A stretch of 64,000 bases of DNA from Microbacterium sp. MYb54 (GTDB lineage Bacteria; Actinomycetota; Actinomycetes; Actinomycetales; Microbacteriaceae). Where the stretch lies: positions 1 to 64,000 of the forward strand of contig NZ_PCPA01000016.1 in the NCBI RefSeq assembly GCF_002979515.1. Reading direction: 5' to 3'. Shown piece by piece: positions 48,199 to 56,661 of this stretch (positions are counted from its first letter, which is position 1; each line of letters begins with the position of its first letter). The position numbers and the translations under genes are program-made. Under the pieces are notes generated by a model. That model made no database searches. It was not told the DNA's origin and saw nothing but the letters and a program-made list of their open reading frames with translations.

Positions 48199-48909
48199 TC
48201 AGGCGTGACCGAGCTCCTGCTGCTCGAGCTCCTGCTGCTCGACGGCGAGGGGGATGTCGTCTTCGCCGACAGCCCAGTCGCCGGTCGCGAGGTAGACGAC
48301 CTTCTTGGCGACGGCCACCGCGTGGTCGGCGAAGCGCTCGTGGTAACGGCTGGCGAGCGTGGCGTCGACGGTCGCCGTCGCCTCGCCCTTCCAGTTGTCG
48401 CTGAGCACCTTCTCGAAGACCGTGGCGTGCAGCTCGTCGACGTCGTCATCCGCGTTGCGGATCGCGTCGGCGTAGCGCAGGTCCTGGGTCCGCAGCAGCT
48501 CGGAGAGCGTGCGAGCCACCTCGACGTCGAGCTCGCCCATCTTCACGAAGGTGCCCTTGAGGCCCTTCGGGATGGCGCGCTCGGGGAAGCGGAGGCGGGC
48601 GAGCTGGGCGATGTGCTCCGACATGTCGCCCATGCGCTCCAGAGACGCGCTGACGCGCAGCGCTGAGACGACGATGCGCAGGTCGCGGGCGACCGGCTGC
48701 TGGCGGGCGAGGATCTCGATGGCCTGCTCGTCGAGTGCGACGGCCAGTTCGTCGATCTTCGCGTCGTCGGCGATGACCTCTTCGGCCAGGGCGACGTCGC
48801 TGGTCGCGAAAGCTCTGGTCGCCTTGTCGATCGAGACCGTGACGAGGTCGGCGATCTCGACGAGGCGGGACTGCAGGTCCTCGAGGGACTGGTGGAAGAC
48901 TTCGCGCAT
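48199..48909 (-). CDS. phoU: Phosphate signalling protein PhoU
   Basis: A 236 aa all-helical protein that signals the state of the Pst transporter to the SenX3/RegX3 pair. The N-terminus is MREVFHQSLEDLQSRLVEIA. Two repeated three-helix bundles carry EVIADDAKIDELAV and ADAIRNADDDVDELHA, the metal-cluster motifs ExxxD..D. The ATG at 48909 is preferred over the TTG at 48921, which sits directly on the AAAGG site. It is divergent from senX3, with PHO-like sequences between them. Confidence 0.93.
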   Translation of the reverse strand: MREVFHQSLEDLQSRLVEIADLVTVSIDKATRAFATSDVALAEEVIADDAKIDELAVALDEQAIEILARQQPVARDLRIVVSALRVSASLERMGDMSEHIAQLARLRFPERAIPKGLKGTFVKMGELDVEVARTLSELLRTQDLRYADAIRNADDDVDELHATVFEKVLSDNWKGEATATVDATLASRYHERFADHAVAVAKKVVYLATGDWAVGEDDIPLAVEQQELEQQELGHA

Positions 48910-49024
48910 GTTGGGGCGCAACCTTTCATTCGGATCTCGGCTGTGTCAGCACGAGACGGCGGGTCGTCCGCACGAGAGCAGGTCTGTGCTCCCGCACAAG
49001 CCCGAAGCGATTGTCTGCTTCGAA

Positions 49025-49057
49025 GGTTAACGAACGGTGCCCAGCACGTGAATAGTA
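49025..49057 (-). promoter_or_regulatory. PHO-box-like sequence before phoU
   Basis: The plus-strand string GGTTAACGA-N6-CCC-AGCA-N-GTGAA (49025-49053) matches the pstS upstream string GGTTAACGA-N6-CCC-gAGCA-N-GTGAA (40244-40272). The only length difference is one base, and the orientation to the target gene is the same. It also reads as 11-base units (GGTTAACGAAC, GGTGCCCAGCA, CGTGAATAGTA). Confidence 0.6.
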
Positions 49058-49125
49058 CTTCTCCCGTTGCCGCCAGGGCGCGGAAACCCGCCGGACAGAC
49101 GGTGAACGCACTCTACGCTTAGGTT

Positions 49126-50349
49126 ATGACCTTGCCGCAGCTCGCGCTGTCTTCGCTCGCCATCGGGCTGGTGATCGGCGTCGGCCTGTCCCTGCTGGTG
49201 GTGTGGGCGTATCGGGCGAGGGCACGCGTGCAGGAAGAGACCTCGCTGGCGATTCCGGCCGGTATCACCGATGTCCTTCGCAGCATGGATGACGCCGCCG
49301 CGATCGTCGACACCTCCGGTCAGGTGCTGGCAGCATCGCAGGCCGCCACCCGCTTCGGAATCGAGGTCGGCTCGACTCTCGACAACCCGGAGCTGCGCCA
49401 ACTCGTGCGTGGCGTCAGGGAAGCCGGCGGTTCCGTCACCGAATCGATGCGCATCACCCGTGGCGGACTGAGTCTCGACCCGCGTCTGGTGTCGGCCAGG
49501 GCGAGCGTGATCGGCGCCCGGTTGGTGCTGCTGATCATCCGCGACGTCACCGAGCAGGAGCGCCTCGACCAGATGCGGCGGGACTTCGTGGCGAACACGA
49601 GTCACGAGCTGAAGACTCCGGTCGGGGCGGTGAGTCTTCTCGCCGAAGCCATCGAGTCCGCCGCCGACGACCCAGCCCAGGTGCGCATCTTCGCGGCGCG
49701 CATCTCTGCGGAGGCGGGGCGGCTCGGGCAGCTCACCGGTCGCATCATGAGTCTGTCCCGGCTCCAGGCAGAGGACGGGCTGACCAAGGTCGGTCCCGTC
49801 TCGATCGACGAGGTGATCGCCTCGTCCATCGAAGCCCATGTCGTGCAGGCCGATTCCGCGGGCGTCGAGCTCGCCAGGGGTGGTGACCGCGGTGTCTGGG
49901 TGCGCGGAGACGCGCAGATCCTGATCGAGGCGGTCGGCAACCTCATCGCCAACGCGATCGTGTACTCGTCCAAGGGCTCCCGCGTCGGAGTCGGTGTGCG
50001 AGCGGAGGACGGCGTCGTCGAGATCGCGGTGTCCGACCAGGGCATCGGCATCGCAGAGGCCGACCGTGAGCGCATCTTCGAGAGGTTCTACCGGGCCGAC
50101 GAGGCTCGTTCCCGACGCACAGGGGGCACGGGACTCGGACTTTCGATCGTCAAGCACGCCACCCAGCGTCATGGTGGTGAGGTGCGGCTGTGGTCCCGTC
50201 CTGGGCGCGGCTCTACGTTCACGATCCGGCTTCCTCGGATCGATGCCCCTGACAACGTCGACACGGGCAAGAAGAGCAAGAAGAAGCGTGTGCGCAAGGC
50301 GGCCAAGGCCGCAGCCTCTGCACGCGTTCGAAACGGAGAGAGAGCATGA
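49126..50349 (+). CDS. senX3: Phosphate-sensing histidine kinase (SenX3/PhoR type)
   Basis: A 407 aa membrane kinase. One transmembrane helix at about residues 9-28 is followed by a PAS-like region. The dimerisation His is in NTSHELKTPVGAVSLL (H160). The ATPase domain has N box VGNLIANAIVYS, G1 VSDQGIGI and G2 GGTGLGLSIV. It senses phosphate through PhoU/Pst in relatives. The C-terminus ends in a basic KKSKKKRVRKAAKAAAS tail. The ATG is exactly 6 bases after TACGCT, a leaderless layout. It overlaps regX3 by 4 bases. Confidence 0.93.
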   Translation: MTLPQLALSSLAIGLVIGVGLSLLVVWAYRARARVQEETSLAIPAGITDVLRSMDDAAAIVDTSGQVLAASQAATRFGIEVGSTLDNPELRQLVRGVREAGGSVTESMRITRGGLSLDPRLVSARASVIGARLVLLIIRDVTEQERLDQMRRDFVANTSHELKTPVGAVSLLAEAIESAADDPAQVRIFAARISAEAGRLGQLTGRIMSLSRLQAEDGLTKVGPVSIDEVIASSIEAHVVQADSAGVELARGGDRGVWVRGDAQILIEAVGNLIANAIVYSSKGSRVGVGVRAEDGVVEIAVSDQGIGIAEADRERIFERFYRADEARSRRTGGTGLGLSIVKHATQRHGGEVRLWSRPGRGSTFTIRLPRIDAPDNVDTGKKSKKKRVRKAAKAAASARVRNGERA

Positions 50350-51029
50350 CCCGTATCCTTCTCGTCGAAGACGAGCCCGACCTCGCCGATCCCCTCGCAT
50401 ACCTGCTGCGACGCGAGGGGTACGAGGTGGAGATCGCCGAAGACGGCCCTGGGGCGCTCGCAGCGTTCCGGGAGCGCGGCGCCGACATCGTGCTGCTCGA
50501 CCTGATGCTGCCGGGGATGCCGGGCACCGAGGTGTGCCGGCAGATCCGTTCGACCTCGGCGGTGCCGATCATCATGCTCACGGCCAAGGACTCCGAGGTG
50601 GACATCGTCGTGGGGCTCGAGCTCGGCGCCGACGATTACATCACGAAGCCGTATTCGTCGCGTGAGCTGCTCGCCCGCATGCGCGCTGTGCTGCGCCGAG
50701 TCGTGCAGGCCGACAGCGAGCTCGACGAGCGCGTGCTCGACGGCGGACGCGTGTCGCTCGACATCGACCGGCACACGGTTTCGGTCGCCGGGGACCAGAT
50801 CAACATGCCGCTGAAGGAGTTCGAGCTGCTCGAGGTCCTGATGCGCAACTCCGGACGAGTCCTCACCCGTGGTCAGCTCATCGATCGGGTATGGGGGAGC
50901 GACTACTTCGGTGACACGAAGACGCTCGACGTCCACATCAAGCGCATCCGCTCGCGCATCGAGGAGAACCCGAGCGAGCCGGTGATGCTCGTCACCGTGC
51001 GCGGTCTGGGATACCGCTTCGAGGGCTGA
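50346..51029 (+). CDS. regX3: Phosphate response regulator (RegX3/PhoP type)
   Basis: A 227 aa OmpR-family regulator, the partner of SenX3. The receiver has acidic pair VEDEPD, phospho-acceptor D52 in VLLDLMLPGMPG, and Lys in DYITKPYSSRELLAR. The winged helix contains MPLKEFELLEVLMRNSGRVL and TKTLDVHIKRIRSRIE. Its likely targets are pstSCAB, phoU and perhaps ppk1 in this window. ATGA overlap with senX3. Confidence 0.95.
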   Translation: MTRILLVEDEPDLADPLAYLLRREGYEVEIAEDGPGALAAFRERGADIVLLDLMLPGMPGTEVCRQIRSTSAVPIIMLTAKDSEVDIVVGLELGADDYITKPYSSRELLARMRAVLRRVVQADSELDERVLDGGRVSLDIDRHTVSVAGDQINMPLKEFELLEVLMRNSGRVLTRGQLIDRVWGSDYFGDTKTLDVHIKRIRSRIEENPSEPVMLVTVRGLGYRFEG

Positions 51030-51046
51030 CGCTCGGTCCGAACACG

Positions 51047-51082
51047 GAAGAGGCCGGCTCCCCGCGGGGAGCCGGCCTCTTC
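51047..51082 (+). terminator. Bidirectional terminator after regX3
   Basis: A perfect 16-base stem (51047-51062 with 51067-51082) with a CGCG loop. It lies between regX3 and the convergent lipoprotein gene. Confidence 0.85.
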
Positions 51083-51106
51083 TCGGTGGTGCGGTGTGGT
51101 GTGGTG

Positions 51107-51640
51107 TCAGTTCGAGGGGGCCGGAGCCGCCGTGTCGGTCGGCAGCGGCGTCGGCCGGGGCGTTTCGACCTTCTCGGAAGGAACCAGGTCGGCGTAGTAG
51201 GGGAGCGACCCGTCGAGGACGGGAACCTCGCTCTTGACCCCGGTGGAGTCGCCCGACTGGAAGTGGATCTCGACGGTCGCGCCCGGCTTGGTGTCGAGGC
51301 CGACGATGCGCAGCGGCTCCTCGTCGGCGCCCAGGCTGACCCTGCCCTCTGCGGGGACCGTGACGGCGAACGGCTCGAGGCCCTCGACCGTGATCGTCAG
51401 AGTCGCCTTCTCGTCGGTGGGGTTCACGATCGCCGCGATGAAGTTGCCGACGGAGCCGTCTTCGTTGGCGATGACGAGCGCGTTGCGAACGTCGATCGGA
51501 CCGTCGGCATCAGAGATGTTCACGCCGTCAGAGGCGGCGTACTCGATCTTCGTCGACTGCGGGGTGATGAACGTGCACCCGGTGGCGCCGAGCAGAACGA
51601 GGGCGCTGAGGGCTGCAGACGCAACAAGGCGCGATTTCAC
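51107..51640 (-). CDS. Hypothetical lipoprotein
   Basis: A 177 aa predicted lipoprotein. The signal peptide SRLVASAALSALVLLGATGC gives the lipid-anchored Cys near residue 22. A beta-rich domain includes RNALVIANEDGSVGNFIAAIVNP and LTITVEGLEPFAVTVP. The C-terminus is Pro/Thr rich. The GTG at 51640 has AGGAGG 4 bases upstream. It resembles small copper-chaperone or carbohydrate-binding type beta domains but has no Met/His copper motif. Function unknown. It lies divergent from carD. Confidence 0.8.
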   Translation of the reverse strand: MKSRLVASAALSALVLLGATGCTFITPQSTKIEYAASDGVNISDADGPIDVRNALVIANEDGSVGNFIAAIVNPTDEKATLTITVEGLEPFAVTVPAEGRVSLGADEEPLRIVGLDTKPGATVEIHFQSGDSTGVKSEVPVLDGSLPYYADLVPSEKVETPRPTPLPTDTAAPAPSN

Positions 51641-51744
51641 GGGTCCTCCTGAGGTCCGGCGGGATATCCGCATCCATTCTATGGGTAAGTCGTGACGGTG
51701 CCCGTGGCCCGAGGAGCGCGAACCTTAGCGCATCCCCCCTGTGG

Positions 51745-51750
51745 TATCCT
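51745..51750 (+). promoter_or_regulatory. Probable -10 of carD
   Basis: TATCCT lies about 27 bases before the carD ATG and is close to a strong actinobacterial -10. GAAAGGA follows as the ribosome binding site. The -35 is not clear. Confidence 0.45.
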
Positions 51751-51776
51751 TGAGGTTGCCGAAAGGACACGTTTTT

Positions 51777-52259
51777 ATGCTTTTTGAGGTTGGCGAGACC
51801 GTCGTCTATCCCCACCATGGCGCTGCGACCATCATCGAGGTCAAGGAGCGCATCATCAAGGGTGAGGCGAAGAAATACCTGAAGCTCAATGTCACTCAGG
51901 GTGACCTGATCATCGAGGTTCCCGCAGAGAATGTCGACTTGGTCGGCGTTCGTGATGTCATCGGCAAAGAGGGCCTCGACAATGTGTTCGAGGTGCTGCG
52001 AGCCCCCTTCACGGAAGAGCCGACGAACTGGTCGCGCCGGTACAAGGCGAACCTCGAGAAGCTCGCCTCCGGCGATGTGATCAAGGTGAGCGAGGTCGTC
52101 CGCGACCTGTGGCGTCGCGATCAGGACCGCGGCCTCTCCGCCGGCGAGAAGCGGATGCTCGCGAAGGCCCGTCAGATCCTGATCTCCGAGCTCGCTCTCG
52201 CTGAGAAGACCGACGAGGACAAGGCGGGCGCAATGCTCGACGAGGTCCTCGCTTCCTGA
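51777..52259 (+). CDS. carD: RNA polymerase-binding transcription factor CarD
   Basis: A 160 aa essential regulator that binds the beta subunit and stabilises open promoter complexes, notably at rRNA promoters. The N-terminal RNAP-interaction Tudor-like domain is [20 protein letters not shown]. The C-terminal helical DNA-minor-groove domain contains [17 protein letters not shown] and the conserved Trp in [14 protein letters not shown]. The ATG at 51777 has GAAAGGA upstream. It precedes ispDF as in mycobacteria. Confidence 0.96.
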   Translation: MLFEVGETVVYPHHGAATIIEVKERIIKGEAKKYLKLNVTQGDLIIEVPAENVDLVGVRDVIGKEGLDNVFEVLRAPFTEEPTNWSRRYKANLEKLASGDVIKVSEVVRDLWRRDQDRGLSAGEKRMLAKARQILISELALAEKTDEDKAGAMLDEVLAS

Positions 52260-52270
52260 GTTCTTTCACG

Positions 52271-52304
52271 ACGAAAGGCGGGTGCTTCGGCATCCGCCTT
52301 TCGT
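52271..52304 (+). terminator. Terminator downstream of carD
   Basis: A 15-base stem with one G-T pair (52271-52285 with 52290-52304) and a TTCG tetraloop. It lies 12 bases past the carD stop and before the ispDF promoter. Confidence 0.85.
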
Positions 52305-52328
52305 CGTCTTCGCCGGTAACGTGATGCT

Positions 52329-53555
52329 GTGACCATCCTCCCCGTCCCGCACACAGCGATCATCGTCGTGGCCGCAGGCTCCGGCACCCGCCTGGCAGCC
52401 GGTGCTCCGAAGGCCTTCGTCGGCATCGACGCCCGCTCCGTCCTCCGCCATGCGCTCGACGGCGTGTTCGCCGCTGCCCCGGCCCAGGTCGTCGTCGTCG
52501 CGCCGGCAGGCCTCGAGGGAGATGCCGAGACCGAGCTGCGTGCGGCGGCAGGTGACCGAGTCGATCTCGGCCGTGTGGTGACCGGCGGCGTGACCAGGCA
52601 GCAGTCGGTGGCCGCAGGGCTCGCAGCGCTCTGGGGTGACGTCGAGACGGTCCTCGTCCATGATGCCGCCCGTGCGCTCACGCCTCCGTCGCAGATCGAT
52701 GCCGTAGCTGTTGCCGTGACGGCGCAGACCGGCGTCATCCCCGCGCTCCCCGTCGTCGACACGCTCAAGAAGGTGGCCGACGGCGCTGTGATCGACGCCG
52801 TCGACCGCTCGGTGCTCGCCGCGGCCCAGACACCGCAGGGCTTTCCGCGGCCACTGCTCGAAGCCGCATATTCGACGGCCTTGGCCAGTGGGATCGAATA
52901 CACCGATGACGCGGCTCTGTTCGCAGCAGCCGGCCATCCCGTGCGGCACATCGCCGGGTCGGAGCGGGCCTTCAAGATCACGACTCCGGCAGACCTCGAG
53001 CGCGCCAGAAATCTGCTCGCCCCATCCGCCCACCGTGTCGGCATCCCGCGGGTGGGCATCGGCACCGACGTCCACGCTTTCGGGGGCGAGGGAAACCTCT
53101 GGCTCGCCGGACTCGAATGGCCGGGGGAGCAGCCGCTGTCGGGCCATTCGGACGGAGATGCGGTCGCTCACGCGATCGTCGACGCCCTGTTGGGGGCCGC
53201 AGGGCTCGGCGACATCGGAGAGCACTTCGGTACCTCTCATCCCGAGTATGCGGGTGCGCACGCCGACGTCTTCCTCGCTCGTACCCGTGAGTTGCTCGCC
53301 GAGGCCGGGTTCGAGATCGGAAACGTGTCGGTGCAGCTGCAGGGCAACCGTCCGCGGTTCAGCCCTCGGCGCGCGGAGGCGGAGGCGGCCCTGTCGGCGG
53401 TCCTCGCCGCCCCCGTATCCGTGACGGCGACGACGACGGACGGGCTCGGTTTCCCCGGTCGGGGAGAGGGCATCGCGGTGACCGCGGTCGCATCGGTGGT
53501 ACCGCGTGATCGGGAATCGTCACCAGGGGGCGGGCGCTCAGCAGTCGCCGAGTAG
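52329..53555 (+). CDS. ispDF: Bifunctional IspD-IspF enzyme of the MEP isoprenoid pathway
   Basis: A 408 aa fusion. The N-terminal IspD (residues 1-225) makes CDP-methylerythritol, with the nucleotide loop IIVVAAGSGTRLAAGAPKAF and VLVHDAARALTPP. The C-terminal IspF (residues 240-400) makes the cyclodiphosphate, with metal ligands in GIGTDVHAF and SGHSDGDAVAHAIVDALLG, and TATTTDGLGFPGRGEGI. In mycobacteria these are two genes; fused forms occur in Microbacteriaceae. The GTG is exactly 6 bases after TAACGT (52317-52322), a leaderless layout. Confidence 0.93.
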   Translation: MTILPVPHTAIIVVAAGSGTRLAAGAPKAFVGIDARSVLRHALDGVFAAAPAQVVVVAPAGLEGDAETELRAAAGDRVDLGRVVTGGVTRQQSVAAGLAALWGDVETVLVHDAARALTPPSQIDAVAVAVTAQTGVIPALPVVDTLKKVADGAVIDAVDRSVLAAAQTPQGFPRPLLEAAYSTALASGIEYTDDAALFAAAGHPVRHIAGSERAFKITTPADLERARNLLAPSAHRVGIPRVGIGTDVHAFGGEGNLWLAGLEWPGEQPLSGHSDGDAVAHAIVDALLGAAGLGDIGEHFGTSHPEYAGAHADVFLARTRELLAEAGFEIGNVSVQLQGNRPRFSPRRAEAEAALSAVLAAPVSVTATTTDGLGFPGRGEGIAVTAVASVVPRDRESSPGGGRSAVAE

Positions 53556-53564
53556 GCTTGAGCG

Positions 53565-54968
53565 GTGACACTCCGCCTCTACGACACCCGCGCTGCTTCG
53601 CTGCGCGACTTCGTGCCTCTCGATCCCGAGAGCATCACGATGTACGTGTGTGGACCCACGGTGCAGTCCGGCCCCCACATCGGGCACGTCAGGGCCGCCC
53701 TGAGCTTCGACCTGCTGCGCCGATGGTTGGAGCACCGCTACGGTCGTGTCACCTTCGTGCGCAACGTCACGGACATCGACGACAAGGTGCTCGCCAACGC
53801 GACGGAATCCGAGCCGTGGTGGGCGCTCGCCTACCGGATGGAGCAGGAGTTCACCGCGGCGTACGCCGGGGTCGGCATCCTCGCACCGACGTACGAACCC
53901 CGAGCCACGGCCTCCGTGCCGCAGATGCAGGAACTCATCGCGTTGCTGATCGAGCGTGGTCACGCGTACCCCGCGCCCGACGCGTCAGGCGACGTCTACT
54001 TCGATGTGCGCTCCTGGTCCGAGTACGGATCGCTCACCCATCAGTCGCTCGATGCCATGGAGGCGGCGGAGGACGCCGACCCCCGAGGCAAGCGCAACCC
54101 GCAGGACTTCGCTCTCTGGAAGGGTGCCAAGCCCGAGGAGCCGGCCGATGCGACCTGGGCGTCGCCTTGGGGTGCCGGGCGTCCTGGATGGCACATCGAG
54201 TGCTCCGCCATGTCGAAGCGCTATCTCGGCGCCGAGTTCGACATCCACGGCGGTGGGCTCGACCTGCGCTTCCCGCACCACGAGAACGAGCTCGCGCAGT
54301 CGACCGCGGCCGGCGACGGATTCGCCCGATACTGGGTGCACAACGGGCTGGTGACCGTCGACGGGCAGAAGATGTCGAAGTCGCTCGGCAACTTCACCCT
54401 CGCTGTCGATGTGCTCGCCGCGCACGATCCGCTGGTCGTCCGATACGCGCTCGCCGCCGCACACTACCGCTCCAGCCTCGACCTCGGCGAGTCGTCGTGG
54501 ATAGAGGCGGAGGCTGCGCTCGGGCGCATCGGCACGTTCATCGCCCGAGTTCGCCGCTCGCTCCCCGGCGCGCCGGACGAGGCCCGGATCGGCGAGATCC
54601 CCGAGGCGTTCGCGGTCGCGATGGATGACGACCTCGGCGTACCCCAGGCGCTCGCCGTGCTGCACGAGACGGTGCGACGAGGGAACACCGCGATCGACAC
54701 CGGAGCGGACGAGGAGGCCTGGGATGCGTTCGTCCAGGTGGACGCGATGATCCGTCTCCTCGGGTTCGACGACCTCATGTCCAGTGGGGGAGACCTCGCT
54801 GAGCACCGGACTCTGGACGCCCTCGTCCAGACGATGATCACCCAGCGCGCTCAGGCACGCGCTGACAAGGACTGGGCGGCGGCGGATCGCATCCGAGACG
54901 CGATCGCCGCTGCAGGAATCACGCTGGAGGACACTCCGGCCGGAACTCATTGGAGTATCGATGGTTAA
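53565..54968 (+). CDS. cysS: Cysteinyl-tRNA synthetase
   Basis: Charges tRNA-Cys. The 467 aa length is usual for CysS, longer than the mycothiol ligase MshC. The zinc Cys and HIGH-like loop are in MYVCGPTVQSGPHIGHVRAA. A second zinc region is GWHIECSAMS with HHENELAQS. The KMSKS loop is GQKMSKSLGNF. The GTG lies exactly 6 bases after TAGGCT (53553-53558). It overlaps rlmB by 8 bases, so the two are coupled. Confidence 0.94.
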   Translation: MTLRLYDTRAASLRDFVPLDPESITMYVCGPTVQSGPHIGHVRAALSFDLLRRWLEHRYGRVTFVRNVTDIDDKVLANATESEPWWALAYRMEQEFTAAYAGVGILAPTYEPRATASVPQMQELIALLIERGHAYPAPDASGDVYFDVRSWSEYGSLTHQSLDAMEAAEDADPRGKRNPQDFALWKGAKPEEPADATWASPWGAGRPGWHIECSAMSKRYLGAEFDIHGGGLDLRFPHHENELAQSTAAGDGFARYWVHNGLVTVDGQKMSKSLGNFTLAVDVLAAHDPLVVRYALAAAHYRSSLDLGESSWIEAEAALGRIGTFIARVRRSLPGAPDEARIGEIPEAFAVAMDDDLGVPQALAVLHETVRRGNTAIDTGADEEAWDAFVQVDAMIRLLGFDDLMSSGGDLAEHRTLDALVQTMITQRAQARADKDWAAADRIRDAIAAAGITLEDTPAGTHWSIDG

Positions 54969-55968
54969 GCCACAGCGCCCCGGCGCGAACAAGGGAAACA
55001 AGAAGGGCCCGACCAAGGGCACCGGCGGACTCGGGCGCAAGGCGCTCGAAGGCCGTGGACCGACGCCTAAGGCGGAGGACCGCGCCTGGCACCCCGCAGG
55101 CAAGCGCAAGGCCGCTGCCGAGCGTTACGCGGCGTCCGGCGGCAAGGGGCGTCCCGGCGGCAGCCGTCCGGGATCCGGCGGCGGTTCGAACCGAGCGCCC
55201 AAGGCCAAGGCTGGGGACGACACCGAGAACGTCACGGGTCGCAACTCCGTGCTCGAGGCGCTGCGGGCGAAGATCCCCGCGACGGCGTTCTACATCGCGC
55301 AGCGCGTCGAGATGGATGACCGTGTCAAGGAGATGCTCGCGATCGCCACGAATCGCGGCATCCCCGTGATGGAGGTCACCCGTCCGGAGCTCGACCGCAT
55401 GGCCGGCTTCGACGGCGTGCACCAGGGCGTCGCGATCAAGGTGCCGCCGTACGAGTACGCGCACCCGCAGGATCTGCTCGAGCAGGTCATCGACCGTGGC
55501 GAGGTGCCGCTGTTCGTGGCGCTCGACGGGATCACCGACCCCCGTAACCTGGGCGCGATCATCCGCTCCACCGCGGCGTTCGGCGGCCACGGCATCATCC
55601 TTCCCCAGCGTCGCTCTGCAGGTGTCAACTCCGCCGCCTGGAAGACCAGCGCCGGAGCCGTCGCCCGCACCCCCGTGGCACTGGCGACCAACCTCACCAC
55701 GCAACTCAAGGAGTTCAAGAAGCAGGGTGTGTTCGTGCTCGGCCTCGACGGCGACGGCGACGTGTCGCTTCCCGAGCTGCAGCTGGCCGATCGTCCCGTC
55801 GTGATCGTGGTCGGCTCTGAGGGCAAGGGCCTGTCACGTCTGGTCTCCGAGACCTGCGACCAGATCGTCTCGATCCCGATCTCTGCGGCCACCGAGTCGC
55901 TGAACGCCGGCATCGCGACTTCTGTCGCGCTCTACCAGGTCGCTTCGCTCCGCGCCGCGAAGAAGTAG
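54961..55968 (+). CDS. rlmB: 23S rRNA (guanosine-2'-O)-methyltransferase, TrmH/SPOUT family
   Basis: A 335 aa protein, longer than E. coli RlmB because of a basic low-complexity N-terminal extension of about 85 residues (KPQRPGANKGNKKGPTKGTG, then GKGRPGGSRPGSGGG). The SPOUT domain carries GITDPRNLGAIIRSTAAFG, VIVVGSEGKGLSRL and ISIPI/AATESLNAGIATSVALYQ (motifs 1-3). The extension probably binds RNA. It likely methylates G2251, by family. Overlaps cysS by 8 bases. Confidence 0.93.
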   Translation: MVKPQRPGANKGNKKGPTKGTGGLGRKALEGRGPTPKAEDRAWHPAGKRKAAAERYAASGGKGRPGGSRPGSGGGSNRAPKAKAGDDTENVTGRNSVLEALRAKIPATAFYIAQRVEMDDRVKEMLAIATNRGIPVMEVTRPELDRMAGFDGVHQGVAIKVPPYEYAHPQDLLEQVIDRGEVPLFVALDGITDPRNLGAIIRSTAAFGGHGIILPQRRSAGVNSAAWKTSAGAVARTPVALATNLTTQLKEFKKQGVFVLGLDGDGDVSLPELQLADRPVVIVVGSEGKGLSRLVSETCDQIVSIPISAATESLNAGIATSVALYQVASLRAAKK

Positions 55969-55989
55969 CACACGGAGAGAAGGCAGACC

Positions 55990-56631
55990 ATGGCTCGCAT
56001 CATCGTGCTCGGAGGGACCGGCTATGCCGGACGCCACATCGTCGCGGAGGCGGTGAGCCGAGATCATGCGGTGATCGCGATCTCGCGTTCGGCGCCGACC
56101 GATCCGGTGGCGGGAGCCGCGTACCTGCAGGGCTCTGCTCTCGACCTCGCGCCGCTCGCGGAAGCGTTCGTCGGGACGGATGCCGTGGTCTCAGCCCTCT
56201 CGCCGCGTGGTGACATGGAGGACCGGGCGCTCGAAGCGCTGTCGAACGTCGTCGAGCAGATCGCCGGCACGGCCACTCGTCTGGGCGTCGTCGGCGGTGC
56301 CGGCGGCAGCCTGGTGGCCCCCGGCGGTCCGCGACTGTTCGATCAGGGCTTCCCCGAGGAATACAAGCACGAGGCGCAGGTCGGCATCGACTCCCTCGCG
56401 CTCCTCGAGGCCACGGATGTCGGCGTCGACTGGTTCTTCATCCACCCCGCCGAGGTGTTCGGTCCCTGGGCCGAAGGCGAGCGTACCGGGCACTACCGCG
56501 ACGGGGGCGACGTGATCGTCCGCGATGCGGAAGGGAAGTCGTACATCTCGGGCGCGGACTTCGCCGTCGCCGTGGTCGACGAGATCGAGCAGGGCAACCA
56601 TCACCGCGAACGGTTCACCGTCGGCTACTGA
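55990..56631 (+). CDS. NAD(P)-binding SDR-type oxidoreductase
   Basis: A 213 aa protein. The N-terminal nucleotide-binding loop is IIVLGGTGYAGRHIV. The core continues DAVVSALSPRGDMED, GVVGGAGGSLVAPGG and WFFIHPAEVFGPWAEGERTG. This is the YwnB-like atypical SDR group. Substrate unknown. It has a good ribosome binding site (AGAGAAGG) and follows rlmB by 21 bases on the same strand. Confidence 0.85.
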   Translation: MARIIVLGGTGYAGRHIVAEAVSRDHAVIAISRSAPTDPVAGAAYLQGSALDLAPLAEAFVGTDAVVSALSPRGDMEDRALEALSNVVEQIAGTATRLGVVGGAGGSLVAPGGPRLFDQGFPEEYKHEAQVGIDSLALLEATDVGVDWFFIHPAEVFGPWAEGERTGHYRDGGDVIVRDAEGKSYISGADFAVAVVDEIEQGNHHRERFTVGY

Positions 56632-56661
56632 CGCCTTCCCGATCCCGACCTGGCGGAGCGG

